Positions 23,250 through 34,900 of a DNA stretch of 64,000 bases are shown here, piece after piece (the stretch's first letter is position 1; every line of letters begins with the position of its first letter). The translations under genes and the position numbers were made by a program. The notes under the pieces were generated by a model. That model was not told the DNA's origin, did no database searches, and was given only the letters and a program-made list of their open reading frames with translations. The stretch is from Phoronis australis (taxonomy: Eukaryota > Phoronida > Phoronidae). The stretch spans positions 62,001 to 126,000 of the forward strand of contig NMRA01000474.1 of NCBI GenBank assembly GCA_002633005.1, in the 5' to 3' direction.

Positions 23250-24480
23250 CACTAAAATTAAAAAGCATCAAACTTTAGGATAAAGTCACATTAGAAACTT
23301 GGACCAATTTACGGCACTGCACCTTCACAGTCGTCAAAAGAGCTGTTAATCAGGGAATTTGAAATTCCAAGCTCCTAGTTGTTATGTGGAGCAGATCAAG
23401 CAATTACTACACTTGTGATGACTTTATGGCAATAAAACACTGGCTATAAGAAAGTGACTGAGTACATGGGACTCGAATCGTAGACTTTAGTGTCACGTGC
23501 CGGGCCGTGAGCTTTGTAAAGTCTCTCCCTTGTTGTTGCCTATCTTGCATGACTTTCATTTAAATACTTTGTGGTGAAAACGTTAACGGCGGCCAAAAAG
23601 TGGAGTTGGAAATCTTCGCCAAGTCATCTAAATTTCTATAGATTTGCTTATGATTGTTAGGATTGTGTTTAGAGCTGGAAATGATTGTTGAAGTAAGAGA
23701 TTCTTTAAGACAACTTTAAGTGTAACACCTATTTTGATGAGATCAACCGTTAATCAGTGACTGCGTTTCCACAACCGCTAGCATATGCATTACAGCCACA
23801 GTTCAAATCAAATATAATCCGGCAACATGCAGGACCTATACTTGCCAGAGATGCCATCGTTCTTGGAGGGAAACTAAAACAGTTATTGGTGCTTGCTTGA
23901 CGAATCGCTCACCGGAAATTAACTGTACAATTAGTGCCACCTATGGGTAATAAAACAAACGAAATAACCTGTCTCCCTCTGGAGTCTGGTTTTTTTGGCC
24001 ACCCGGGCGTGCAAAGAAGCCACACTCCCGTAGTGGTCCAGAGTACCATTGTTACTCATAATATAATATTGTTGGTGTGGTTTCGACAGATTATTCAGCC
24101 ATAAAGAGATAACGGATTTTTGAATCAACATTTTCAGTTTTTTACTACAAAACTTGCAAGAGCTTAGACTCGGATACGTTTCGGCAGACTGCTTGTAGTA
24201 GTGGCGCACATGTATGCGCGCAATCACTGACGAGGGGGGCTCCGCCGGGCGGGGTGTATAGGCCCTGAACAAACCCCGTTTACGGGTTTTTTTAGTCTAA
24301 AGGTCCGCAAACCCAAAAATTCGAGACCCTAGTGCATCCCTACTGTCGCATACGCGATATTTAACATATCACGTCTGCATGACGCGTTAGCAGAACGCTC
24401 TCTAATATTTGGAATGTGTAGTTGAATATTAGTCACTGAGGAATTTTTTTATTAATATGTCCTTTATCTTAATTCTACAT
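23250..24480. other. Intergenic region; possible upstream non-coding exon of the FKBP-like gene
   Basis: A minus-strand donor-like GGCAA|GTATAG near 23840 could end a 5' non-coding exon of the FKBP-like gene. Nothing else here resembles a gene; open frames such as 23931-24272 show no family features. Confidence 0.3.
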
Positions 24481-25131
24481 GGTGACCTTGACGTGATGGA
24501 TCAGCAGCAATTTTTAAAACTGAAAGACAGTTGTAAATTTAACGGCGCTAAGCTTAAACAAAATGACGAGAGACGAAGCCACTGAGGAAACTAAGGCTCG
24601 TTACGCCGCGGCGGAGGATACCTCTTACAGAGACTTCATCGAGCACACCAAGGACTGCAGAAAACCATTGACAGAGCCCGAGAAAAGGTTCTTCTGGTCT
24701 GGTATGACGGAACAGATCAAGCAAATGATTCTTGTCCCGAGAATGGGGGTCTAGAAAATCAACCAAAGCAAAAGCCAATACAGTCATCCCCGTTACGACT
24801 AGAAGAATACCAAAGAAATCAGGGTGCACATAAAGCCAGTGTCAGAGGCCCCGTTGCAAGATCCCCTAGAGGAGCCGAGGGAGACAACTAGAACATCTAG
24901 CAGCCGCGACAACAAAGCTGTGCCTGTTGCTAAACCTTCAGCAGATGTTCCGTTACAGGACCTCGCAGAGAGGACGTGGGACACCGCTAGAGCACTTGAT
25001 AATCGCCACAACGAAGTCACACCTCTTGCTGAACCCTCAGCCCGCCCTAGGCGAGAAATTAGGCTTCCTGAGCGTTACAATTATTTTGTTATTAGTTATA
25101 GAAACACTTGGACGTTTTGTACACCACTGTA
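24481..25131 (+). pseudogene. Decayed Ty3/gypsy-type retrotransposon pol fragment
   Basis: A frame at 24563-24754 contains EKRFFWSGMTEQIKQMI, which resembles the 'FFWPGM...I...V' part of the integrase zinc-binding region of Ty3/gypsy elements. A second frame, 24824-25132, ends with RPRREIRLPERYN, like the basic end of integrase polyproteins. Stop codons and frame changes separate them, and the zinc ligands and catalytic core are missing. No long terminal repeats were found. It is an inactive, internally deleted remnant. Confidence 0.55.
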
Positions 25132-25821
25132 GGTCGGTATAGGCGCGCGCATCTGCCGAAATTCTGGTTATTCCTGTGCCCTGGCCCCCCATAACTCAAG
25201 CTAAATCCTGGATTCTCCCCTACTCATAGCATATAGGGGTATTTTGCCGTATCAGTAAAGTTTGAATAAAACGACTACCATAATAAACAGCACAAGTGCA
25301 TGCTCCTATGTGTGAAATAATGCGTTTTTCGAAGTAGGTGATGCGCCAGACCTTCGCAATTAGGCACAGGCGCATCTCCGTACATAGCATGCGTAGGCCC
25401 TGTGTGCTTACATGCAAAATGAAGCATTTTCGTAATTTTTCACTCACATGGGGACATGATGGCTGAATTGACTGGTCTAAAGGTTATTTATCGACTCTCT
25501 GAATTGAATTCCCAAAGTGTTCCAATTAAACCACTGCCACCTCAAAACATTCTCGTTAGATAGCGCTCACTTTGAGTAAGTGCATCAAATGAGATCAAAA
25601 TGGGTCAACCGAAACCGAACGCGAGCCTACAAACTTGGGTTTTATACCCATTTGTCTCTGCTATGGAGATGCTATCGAAGATGCTTCGGAGACTGTTTTT
25701 TTTTTAATACAAGCATGTACAGACCAAGAAATCGCTTTCGAATCATATCCACGTTGCCATTCACGCCCATGCACACGTTCACTAGTAATACGGAGCTCAG
25801 AGGAATAGAAGACACCTTTCT

Positions 25822-25910
25822 GTAATGCTAGATTGTCAGGATTTGAACCAGGGTTTCTCGAACGGGCCGTGCGGAGCTGTTACCACTGAGCCACAGTCTC
25901 CTCAAGAGAC
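25822..25910 (-). repeat. tRNA-like sequence, probably a SINE head or tRNA pseudogene
   Basis: On the minus strand TGGCTCAGTGGTAACAG matches an A box and GGTTCAAATCC a B box at tRNA-like spacing. The arms do not pair well enough for a functional tRNA. Confidence 0.5.
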
Positions 25911-26514
25911 TGTTATGACGAGTTGGATCTTTAAAATCATTTCTAAAAGAGTGAGCCCTACTCTGTATGAATTCGCCCCATCACAATCATACTTATCGCG
26001 AATACAAGGACAGTAGAAATGCATTGGTGACAAGCTACCAGAACATTTTTGTACGTAAACACGACAGCTTCGTATTCGAGTGACTGAACCATAAACTCTT
26101 ACATGTAAATGAATGGGCACATACTCGGGAACAAGAAATAGTGACAACTTGTGCGACAAACCAAGTCGCTTGTATTTACCTACGTCGACACGTGAAACTC
26201 AGGATGGGCCAAAACCATAATTCAGGAATATGTTTGAACCATAACTCAGATATTCGCCACAAAACGAATCAACATACTAATTTTCTGGGAGTTTGGCCAA
26301 AATCTAAACCAGCTGTGTACAAAACAGCGTTTACCCACATGGATGCATGGAAGTTGTGACCAGGCAAAAATTCAAGTATTGTCAAAAGGCAGAAATGTGT
26401 CCAGATGTATCATTCCACAAATAGGCTTGCGTGATAGAAATATTCTTTGTGCTGTAAAGTTAACCAAAGTAAACATTTTTGCATGAATGAAGTCAAAATA
26501 ATGATAAAAAGAGA

Positions 26515-26605
26515 GACGAAGAGAGGAAACTGGAAATAATATAAGAGGAAATCGAAACCAAAAAAGAGGAAATCCTTTTAATAAGAGGAAAAATCCATGC
26601 CCTGA
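26515..26605. repeat. CAGGGCTTGGAA-type repeat, copy 2 (inverted)
   Basis: The reverse complement reproduces the series seen at 15518: near CAGGGCATGG, then AAAGGATTTCCTC and TTTGGTTTCGATTTCC. It lies just downstream of RPL35. Confidence 0.55.
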
Positions 26606-26840
26606 GCCATACTTTTTATGAAGGTTTGGTGAAATTCGCCATATATAGGAGTTGGAAACACAGAGTATTATCCTCTGCACCAACAGGAAATCAAGCGACA
26701 GGTGCTGTTCATTTCTATAACCCTTCACAGAGACGATTATCAAGGATCAATGCACGTAGTTGTATAGAAACAATATTGGTCAACCTGAATAACGACCAGT
26801 ATACAATATTTTACATTTTTATTTTTCGATTAGAAACAGT

Positions 26841-29800
26841 CTATTCCTTGACAGCGTATTTCCTCATTGGGTAGAGCCTCATTTTACGCAACTTTTTCTG
26901 AGTCTTCAGTGACTGCTCGTGAGGGGTCAACTGACGACGGATAGCACGCGTCTTTTTTGGTCGTAGGTCCAGAGGAATATATTTCTTCTTCCTGTAGTAT
27001 TTCCGCAGGTTTTCCTTTTGTGTTTGGTTGATGACCGTGAGGACTCGGGCAATTGATTTCCTGACCACACGACTGAAAGGTAAACAGTAAAACAATGAAA
27101 CACACTTAAAAAGATCATGTGCCAAGTTCAGATTTTAGGAGCGGTAATCGAACACTTACCAAACGCACACAAAAAATGCAAAAACTCTAACACAAAAAAA
27201 AAATATCACAAAGGCTGAGAAGTAATTGTGGGGAGTGGCATGAATAGAGAAAAAAAATATCAAGCATACTTCCTCTCGTTAATAGGAAGACAAAAGTTAA
27301 TATTTTCATTAGGGCTGTTCCAGTAAAATCCGTGTGGGAGGGGGGGACGGCAGTAGAAATAAAAATTCATGGGTGGTGGTTTTCAGAAAAAAACTCAAAT
27401 TATGGGTGGTCGTTCCTGTAAGAAGTGATGCATTAAAAATGGGTAGTATTTTTAACCTGTTGATGTTGACAGGTTGGTTACTTCAGCCTTCTAAACAAAA
27501 AAAAATGCAATTGGCATATATCCTAACTTATCCCAATACAAAAAAGCCCATATTGCCAGAGAACAGAGTGCAACATGTTCACTAAGCCATTAATCAAGTC
27601 ATGGGCAACTTGATTTGAGCCAACTTTTGTCTGCAGTCCTATTGAATTGAAAAGTTATGCAACACTAAACTGGTGTTAACACATGTAAGAAAATTGATGA
27701 TTTTTAAATAAAAAGTATGAGGAGTAAGATAAACAAGTTCCAATATTCACTTGACATAGAAATATAAAAGAGTTCGTGGAGACAGTTTGAGATTCATAGA
27801 TCCTTATAATTGAAAAAATGTTCATTGAAATAATAAACACATGGTGAACAGTGACACCTGGTGACTGCCAAAAGTATTGCTCACAGGCTACTTGAGTTTT
27901 TGACAATATTGGACAAGACAACTAGTTCTTGTCTGTCAATCATCTAAGTTCTTAACAGGTCCTCCTGGAGGCAATTTGTTTGCAAGTGTTGGACTTTATA
28001 TCTTAACCTATTAAAAATAATTAAAAAATTATGGGTCATGGGTTGGAGAAATAAATGAAAAATATGGGCAGTGGGTACGAAATAAAAGTGCCTTCGCCCC
28101 CCTCCCATACAGATTTTGCTGGAACAGCCCTTAGCAAGTCTTTGTGGAGCATCCGAGAACTATTCACACACGAGGAGCATACCTGCACTTTGTGCCTCTA
28201 GCAAAAAACTGTTGTCAGTCAGGAATAAATAGTAAAAATTCAAACGCTGTAAAAATCTATCGCTGAGAACAGCTAGGGCTGTACGATTACTGCAATATGG
28301 TCACAAAAATACAGAACCAACACAGTTTGGTCCTGAAAATAACTTTCTTTTCAACCACAAATGGTTAGAAATAACGAACTCCAACATTTAATCACAACCT
28401 TCTTGAAAGGCAAGTTCAAATCCCAACTTTTATGAACTCTCATTAAGTGAACTTTTTGTCTCAATGACCTCCTTAAATCATAATGCAGGTCAGTTCTATT
28501 ATTTCTTGAGGAAAGTGGACCCAAACTGCACAATAAAAGGACATCTCCCACTCATTACCAGGCCAACAAGAGCACAGTTTGCATAATAAAAATTCACACT
28601 TACATTTTAGCCAGCTTAGGTGCTGCACCACCCGTAACCTTGGCGACCTTGAGAGAAGACAACTCCTACAAAAGAATGACAATCACAGGTAAATTATCAC
28701 CATTTTGTTACTCATTTCTAATAGCCATACGATATCAATTTTTACACCCCAACAACGTCCGAAATTTCGAGAGGCAATAGGCTTGATACACCTCACACTG
28801 GATATTTAGATCGGCATTTTGCTCATTAACCCAATTAAGAAGGAAAAATGGTAAAAATGATATTAAGCCTATCACACTCGTGAAATCGATCTTGACATAT
28901 TTCTTACCACGAAAAGATTCTATTTCCGTTACCAACAAGAATATCAAAACCATCAACGAGTCAAAAAAATAAAAATGCTTGAAAGTTTATTGGAGTTGGT
29001 CACCCATCAAACTCCTACTCCAAATATAGTACAGACACATAGCTTGAGACTTGAATTGGTCACAGAATCGAAATGGGATGAAATGCAGCTTTAAACAAAT
29101 GCTCCTCCCAGAATGCAGGACACGACCTCTGAATTAAAGAAACAAAGCAGGTGGTAGACATAGTATTGTTGATGTTCAAATGATGGCGCTGTGATTCAAT
29201 CAAACACAACAGTACACCTAACTTTCAGGTTCAGTGAGTCCCAGGACCCCATATCTCCACAATTGTAAACAGACCACTGGTTAGGAGCATGGGTTATGTT
29301 AAACAGGCTACTAGCACTGGAGCTTTCACGTTTCTTGAAAGGACAAATATTTGTTCTCTGCTTTCATAACTCCCAATAAAATCCTCATGTGGAGTGTAGA
29401 TTAGGCTAAGGAAACAAAAAACTGTTCGTGCCCAACCGCGACGTTGCTGGGGAGATGAAAACACAGTGCCCCTATGAAGGCTTGAGTTCAAGGACCGAAG
29501 TGGCTACCAGAGGGCGAGATCTGTCGAAATTTCTGGTGGGGGGATGGTTAGCCTGGGAATAGTCAAGAGTTCCATGCGTGTTGTGCTATCCACTTAAAAG
29601 TCAGATGGGTATTTTGCCCAATCAGGTACTGTTTCGAAGTTTCGCTCTGTTGCATCTTTGCGATTGCTTGTGCCTTTGCAGTGTCAACAGTGACAAGCAG
29701 GGTGAAGGCCCAAGATTGGTATCCTAATGAATGTCAGGTTGTTTCGGCGTTCTTATTTTGCGCCCACAAAAAAGTGCACGCTGCTAGCCAAATTCAAGAC

Positions 29801-30066
29801 TTGTATTGATGAAATAGAAATGTAATGGTACACTGAAATAACGTGGAAAGTTTGTCGGCAGAATTGTGAAGAACGGCTCACTTGCATCATGTCTATTCAC
29901 CAATGTTCATCAGGTGAGTCACAAAAATCGGCTTACTTGGATGAATAGTTACTTTCTAATCGTAATGCCAGACCTATGACAAAGTACTCACGATCTTGAG
30001 TTCCTCCAGCTGCTTGACAAGGCTTTCCTTGGTTTTACCCCTCAGCTCACGAGCCTTCACCTTCAC
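26841..30066 (-). CDS. RPL35: 60S ribosomal protein L35 (uL29), all but the initiating exon
   Basis: Three exons: 30066-29992 ([20 protein letters not shown]...), 28665-28604 ([20 protein letters not shown]...), 27072-26841 (...[20 protein letters not shown]... to RKYAVKE and TAG). The AT of the Ile codon ends exon 2 and its third base opens exon 3. The window encodes 122 residues; with a Met the total is 123, the usual length of animal RPL35. The protein sits by the peptide exit tunnel of the large ribosomal subunit. No ATG directly precedes the first visible Val codon. The missing exon, probably the 5' leader plus ATG, should lie in or beyond the gap at 30088-30266. A minus-strand AATAAA (plus 26818-26823) lies only 18 bases past the stop, giving a very short 3' UTR. 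The gene is head-to-head with ARPC5. Confidence 0.97.
27312..28130. mobile_element. MITE-like element of about 820 bp with 35-bp terminal inverted repeats and TTA target duplication
   Basis: The left end GGGCTGTTCCAGTAAAATCC is matched by the inverted right end GGATTTTACTGGAACAGCCC with a few differences (GCAAAATCTG at the corresponding place). The match continues through TGTGGGAGGGGGG. TTA flanks both ends (27309-27311 and 28131-28133). The interior is AT-rich and non-coding. It is nested in the last intron of RPL35. Confidence 0.8.
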
Positions 30067-30087
30067 CTGAGAACAACAACACAAACA

Positions 30088-30266
30088 NNNNNNNNNNNNN
30101 NNNNNNNNNNNNNNNNNNNNNNNNNNNNNNNNNNNNNNNNNNNNNNNNNNNNNNNNNNNNNNNNNNNNNNNNNNNNNNNNNNNNNNNNNNNNNNNNNNNN
30201 NNNNNNNNNNNNNNNNNNNNNNNNNNNNNNNNNNNNNNNNNNNNNNNNNNNNNNNNNNNNNNNNNN
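30088..30266. other. Assembly gap, 179 N
   Basis: Run of N. It lies directly upstream of the first visible RPL35 coding exon and cuts the inverted-repeat element whose remainder is 30267-30774. Confidence 1.
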
Positions 30267-30774
30267 GGGCTTGGAATGACCAATGACAAAAAACGCGGAA
30301 ACTTTGAAACTTTTACGGCCCAAATCTTGCCCGATAACCAGCCTTGAAATGGTCAGTGTGAACCTTTCCCCACAAAAATCGGGAGGACTAAAAAAAAAAA
30401 CGTTACCACCATCAGTAGCATGCATCTGCGTCCTTTCAGCTCGCCCATCCACTCCCAACCCACACATTTTTGGCTGCAGAGCGGTAGTATTTGTCGCCGC
30501 GCTTAACAATAACACGAGACGCCATTGAATATCTCCCACCACGCTGTCCCAGATGCCCCGGCAATGTTGACTATTTATGTTCCTCCGAAACATAAAGAGC
30601 AACTTCCGCTTTTCGAGGTGAACGTCGTCTGCAACGCCGCGGTAAGAAAGGAATTTGCCGCGGAAATTTTATATCAAATCCGATTTTTTTACACGGAAAT
30701 ATTATAAAAAAAGCGGAAAGCACATTTGAAAAAAGCGGAAATCCTCGTTTCCGCGGAAAATTCCAAGCCATGAA
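30267..30774. mobile_element. Inverted-repeat element with GGGCTTGGAA ends, touching the gap
   Basis: The left end GGGCTTGGAATGACCAATGA, then CGCGGAAAC, is mirrored at the right by GTTTCCGCGG and AATTCCAAGCC. The outer end is shared with the CAGGGCTTGGAA repeats near 15518 and 26600. It contains several CGGAAA tracts and no coding frame. It lies between RPL35 and ARPC5. Confidence 0.6.
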
Positions 30775-31988
30775 CTCTCCATTAGCCAAGATAGCACGAG
30801 GACTGTATTAGCTAAGGAGGCAAGAGAACACAGAAATAAGGCACCCAATTGAAGTTTGAGTTACACTAGTCTGATGAAGTTGTACCACATTAAACGTTTC
30901 AACCTAAAATAATTATTTTACTACTCATGCGTTCACAACTACACAAGACATGTGGAAATAGTCTGTGGAGTCAGTTCTGCCATTTCTACTCATTTTTAAA
31001 TAATGGACTTTGAAGTTCAATCAGTGACCCTGCTGAACAATTTCTACATGGCTTGTGTCATATCCCCTGGAGCAAGCTGTGTAAACATGGCCAGTTGCTG
31101 ACTTGAGCAACTGAAAGGATTGTTCGAAAAAAAGTTTGATTGTGGAAATATTTGTTCAAGCCGGGAAAAATTAAACACATCAAGAGTCTCCTCTTAGCTA
31201 CAGTGTTCCTCTATGGGCAAAATGTAATATAGCCTATGACTTTGACGGTTTAGGAATTAGCGACCTCAGTCCGGTTTTATTCAGCTCACCATAAATTCGA
31301 TGTTTTACAAAGGACGATGCAATAATTCACTAGACAACTTCTAGTGATTTAGGGATGGTAATTTCGCTTCGGAACACAAGAACCGTTTGGCTTCACGGCT
31401 ATCGAATCCTATTATGCTGTATGGGAAAAGGCATTCCTCGGTAAGTATTGCATATCTAACAGTTTTCTCCTCCGAGGCATCGAAGCAGCAGGTCTCAAAG
31501 CAACGACACCACTAACAACAGAAAGCTTCTCTATGAAAGATACTCTCGCATACCAACAAAAGTGATATTGATTTAATAGAACTTTAACAGATAAGGACGA
31601 AAATGTAAAAATTTAATAGGATGTTGCTCGATAAACTTAGTCGTGTCAACACTTCCTACCATTTTGCTTGCAAGGGGATGTAGAAAGAGAACCACAACGA
31701 GGCTGCTTTCACCACATCATATATGTCTTTAATTAAAGGGCAAATTTTAAGTCTTCAACTGTATAAAGCATCTCACAAATTTCCTGAGTGACCCTATGTT
31801 TTATTTTAAAGTCTACTATTGAACACATTTTGTATTATTTCATCCAAAGATATTTCAAGGACGTAAATAGTTGTTGACATTGCGTTTAAGGTAATTGAAA
31901 GTTCTCGTTTCCGGTTTGAAGCGACGGGGCGTAGTTTCCGTGTCTCTAGGAGTTTAATTTTCGTGTTGTGTTCTTCAGGTAGATAAAT
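30775..31988. promoter_or_regulatory. Shared upstream region between divergent RPL35 and ARPC5, with ARPC5 leader
   Basis: No coding frame of note. The last 100 bases before the ARPC5 ATG include TTTCCGGTTTGAAGCGACGG, the GC-richest local patch, likely the ARPC5 promoter or leader. CTTCAG|GTAGATAAAT just 5' of the ATG could be a splice acceptor. The RPL35 start may instead lie in the gap, so a shared promoter is inferred, not shown. Confidence 0.4.
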
Positions 31989-34900
31989 ATGTCTAAAAAT
32001 ACCGGTGCCCGTGAATTTAGGAAAGTCGATGTTGACGACTTGGATGAAGACAAGTATCAAGACGAAGTTGTAACGGAGCAAAATTTGGGACCAGACGAAC
32101 AGGAAGTGAACAGTTTGCTGATGGCGTATCCTTGCTTTGCTTTGTCGTTTGATTCAGTCTATCTTTATCGCACCGTAGCTGACTGGAACATCCCCCTTAG
32201 TAATTATTTACAATATGATGACATTTGCCTACACACATAATTTTGGTATCGTTCAATTCCTCCCATCATTCTCATGAAAAGAACGTACAAAAATGTCTCC
32301 TACGACTACGTCATTCCCTTATTATTTTATCATCAAATTTTTTGTTTGCACTCTTCCCTGATTGATACCGCCATGGTCACTCAACAAAAGATTATAGTGA
32401 CACCTGTTGTAATGAATGAAACAGCATTATCACGTACGAATAGTGTTTGCCCACGAGATTCTCGTTAGAGTTAACTAAGGCTAAAGTTTTTCTGAGATAA
32501 CATAGAACAACGCTCATGCTGAATGAGTTTCTGAAACTCAATAGCTGGTTTTAATTCAAATTTCATAATATTAGAAAAAGTCCATTTTAAAAAGTGTTTT
32601 TTCTTTTTGGTGGTAACGACGATTTAGTAAAATGATGCCTATTCAATGCCTTAGCTTGGCACCCATGCTTGAACAAGGGGCAGAATTTCACCCTTTACCA
32701 CAAAATTCTCTGAAATTATACCCTATTTACTAGTTTTGGCCCCCGAAAAAACGCTTTTTTTGCTAATTCTCATTAGCGGATGCGTAACAAGATCACCATG
32801 CTAGTAATGTTCGAATCTTCGGAACGTGGCTCAGACTTGGGCCAGGGTCGACAAGTGCCGGTCAGTTTGAACAAAGACGTTACAGTCTCTGGTTTAAACT
32901 TGTGAATAAACGTGCCGGTATTAATCAGGAAATAGTGCGAACAAAAATTTGACATGTTTTGGAATGGGAAGGAACGATACCAAAATCATGTGTAAATCAA
33001 TATCGCCATATTGTAAACAATTACCTCCTTCTTATCATATCACGTATTCTCCGTCTATCAATAACAATAGGAGCAGACTCACAAATTTCTAAATAAACCT
33101 GTATGAAGTGCTCTGTCTGGCTTTCCCTCTCCCTGTAACGTGCAGCCAACAGTGCACTAAAAATCAAGTAAATGGACCCTTCTTCAAAATGGCTACTGGG
33201 AACCAGTTTGACATTATGCAGCGAAAACTGGTTCCTTACAGCCATTTTTAAGAGGGACCCGTTTACTAGACTTTTACCCAGTAGTGCAGCTATTGCTTAC
33301 CAGGCCAGGGCTATACATGCATTGTCATCACATGTTTCTCTAATTTTTTTGTTTTATTTAAATTTTCTCACTTAGTCTTACATTTATTGTTGTTATACAA
33401 CTACATAAAACTTTGTGTCGTGGATGGTTGATTGATAAGAGAAAGAACAAGATTCATAACAGTTTCATGCAACAAAAAGTGCTAGTTCACTCCTAGACAT
33501 GTAACCCGGTTGTAAATAATTGTTTCCAGTCACACTAGAGAAGGTGTTCCCCATGCCATTTTTTCAAGGTACCTCTTCCATAAAGTTCATGTTGCAATTT
33601 GAGAAAAAAACGTGAAAAATTAACCTACTGACCTAGTATGCCATTCGGAAACAAGAGTGGTCTGTGAAACAGATGAAGAAGTCGTTTATTTGGAAGTGGT
33701 CTTTTTTAATAACAAATTTCTTCCAAACCCCCTGCTGGCGCTTCTCATCACTGGCTCTGCGCTCGTTTCAAATGGTTGTGTATACTGCTTGGAGCAGACC
33801 ACGGGAATGTGTTAAAATGGACTAGCCTAAGAAGAGGGGTGTCAAGTAGTGAACTCTGGGCTCCCTGTTCTCCACATCAAGGCTGTTAACACTAGAAAGG
33901 CATGCCTGTGAAGTGAGGATTTTCGCACTTATTAAAACCAACTGAAGCTGAGGTTCTGTTAGAGTTAAGAGGGGTTTTAATCTTTGACCCCGGGAAATGC
34001 TGTAATCATCATTGGAGGGGAATTTTTGAGCCTGATGAGGGAATTGAGCCAACTGTCCGTCACAAAGTCAAAGCTTCGCCGTACCCTGACTTCAAAATAT
34101 TTTTTATTTGTCCGTGCTCACTTTAATGCTATCCCAATAGTTTTGAGTTTCTCGCGCAAAATGGGCAACAATCATTTACGGAGCACCCAGATTTTGAGAA
34201 CCAGTCTGAGGAGAAATCTAGTGCTCAAAATGTAAGACCCTGTAGCGACTATTACCTTGAAATGTTGTCCATATTGTTCCTTAACTGTTGATCCACAGAA
34301 AAAAGAATACCGACGCCCTGAAGCTTGTTTTAAACAATGCCCCAATTGGTGCTGACAAAGAAACCAAGGTGAGTTTGTTATTAATGAGCATGTCGTTTCA
34401 CACGTCGTTCATTAGGGTTGCAAATCTCTAGTCCAGTTCATGAAAGTGTCTTAACTTTTTTCTAATGCTTCTTACATACTTCTAAAAAATATGTCGCCTC
34501 TGCCAAAGTAAAGTGTCACTAATGCATTTAAATGCTAACTGCTCAAATAAGTTTCACAAATCATTTCTAAATTGTCATGTGCTAACAGTTAACCAGCAAA
34601 AACTTTTTGCAAAGTGGGAATATTAAGTCACTTTTAATGAAAAGACCGCAGTACTCTAGAACTATTTCCTATGATTGGTGACCAAAAAGTGATCATAATA
34701 AAACACTGATAGTAACATTTTCTATTTCTTATTAGTTCTACACTTTGAATATCATATTTGGGTGTTTTGAGAACACTGGTGTGTCCCACGGTACATTGGT
34801 GAAAGTCACCATGGATTTATTTTTTGAAGTATCATCTTGAAGTACGAATTTCCCCAATAAAGGGCCATTCACACACAGACTAACCTGAGAACAAGTTACT

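Noticed and set aside
23465-23525. tRNA-like B box (CGATTCGAGTCCC on the minus strand)
   Set aside because: No convincing A box or cloverleaf; too weak to list as a SINE or tRNA.
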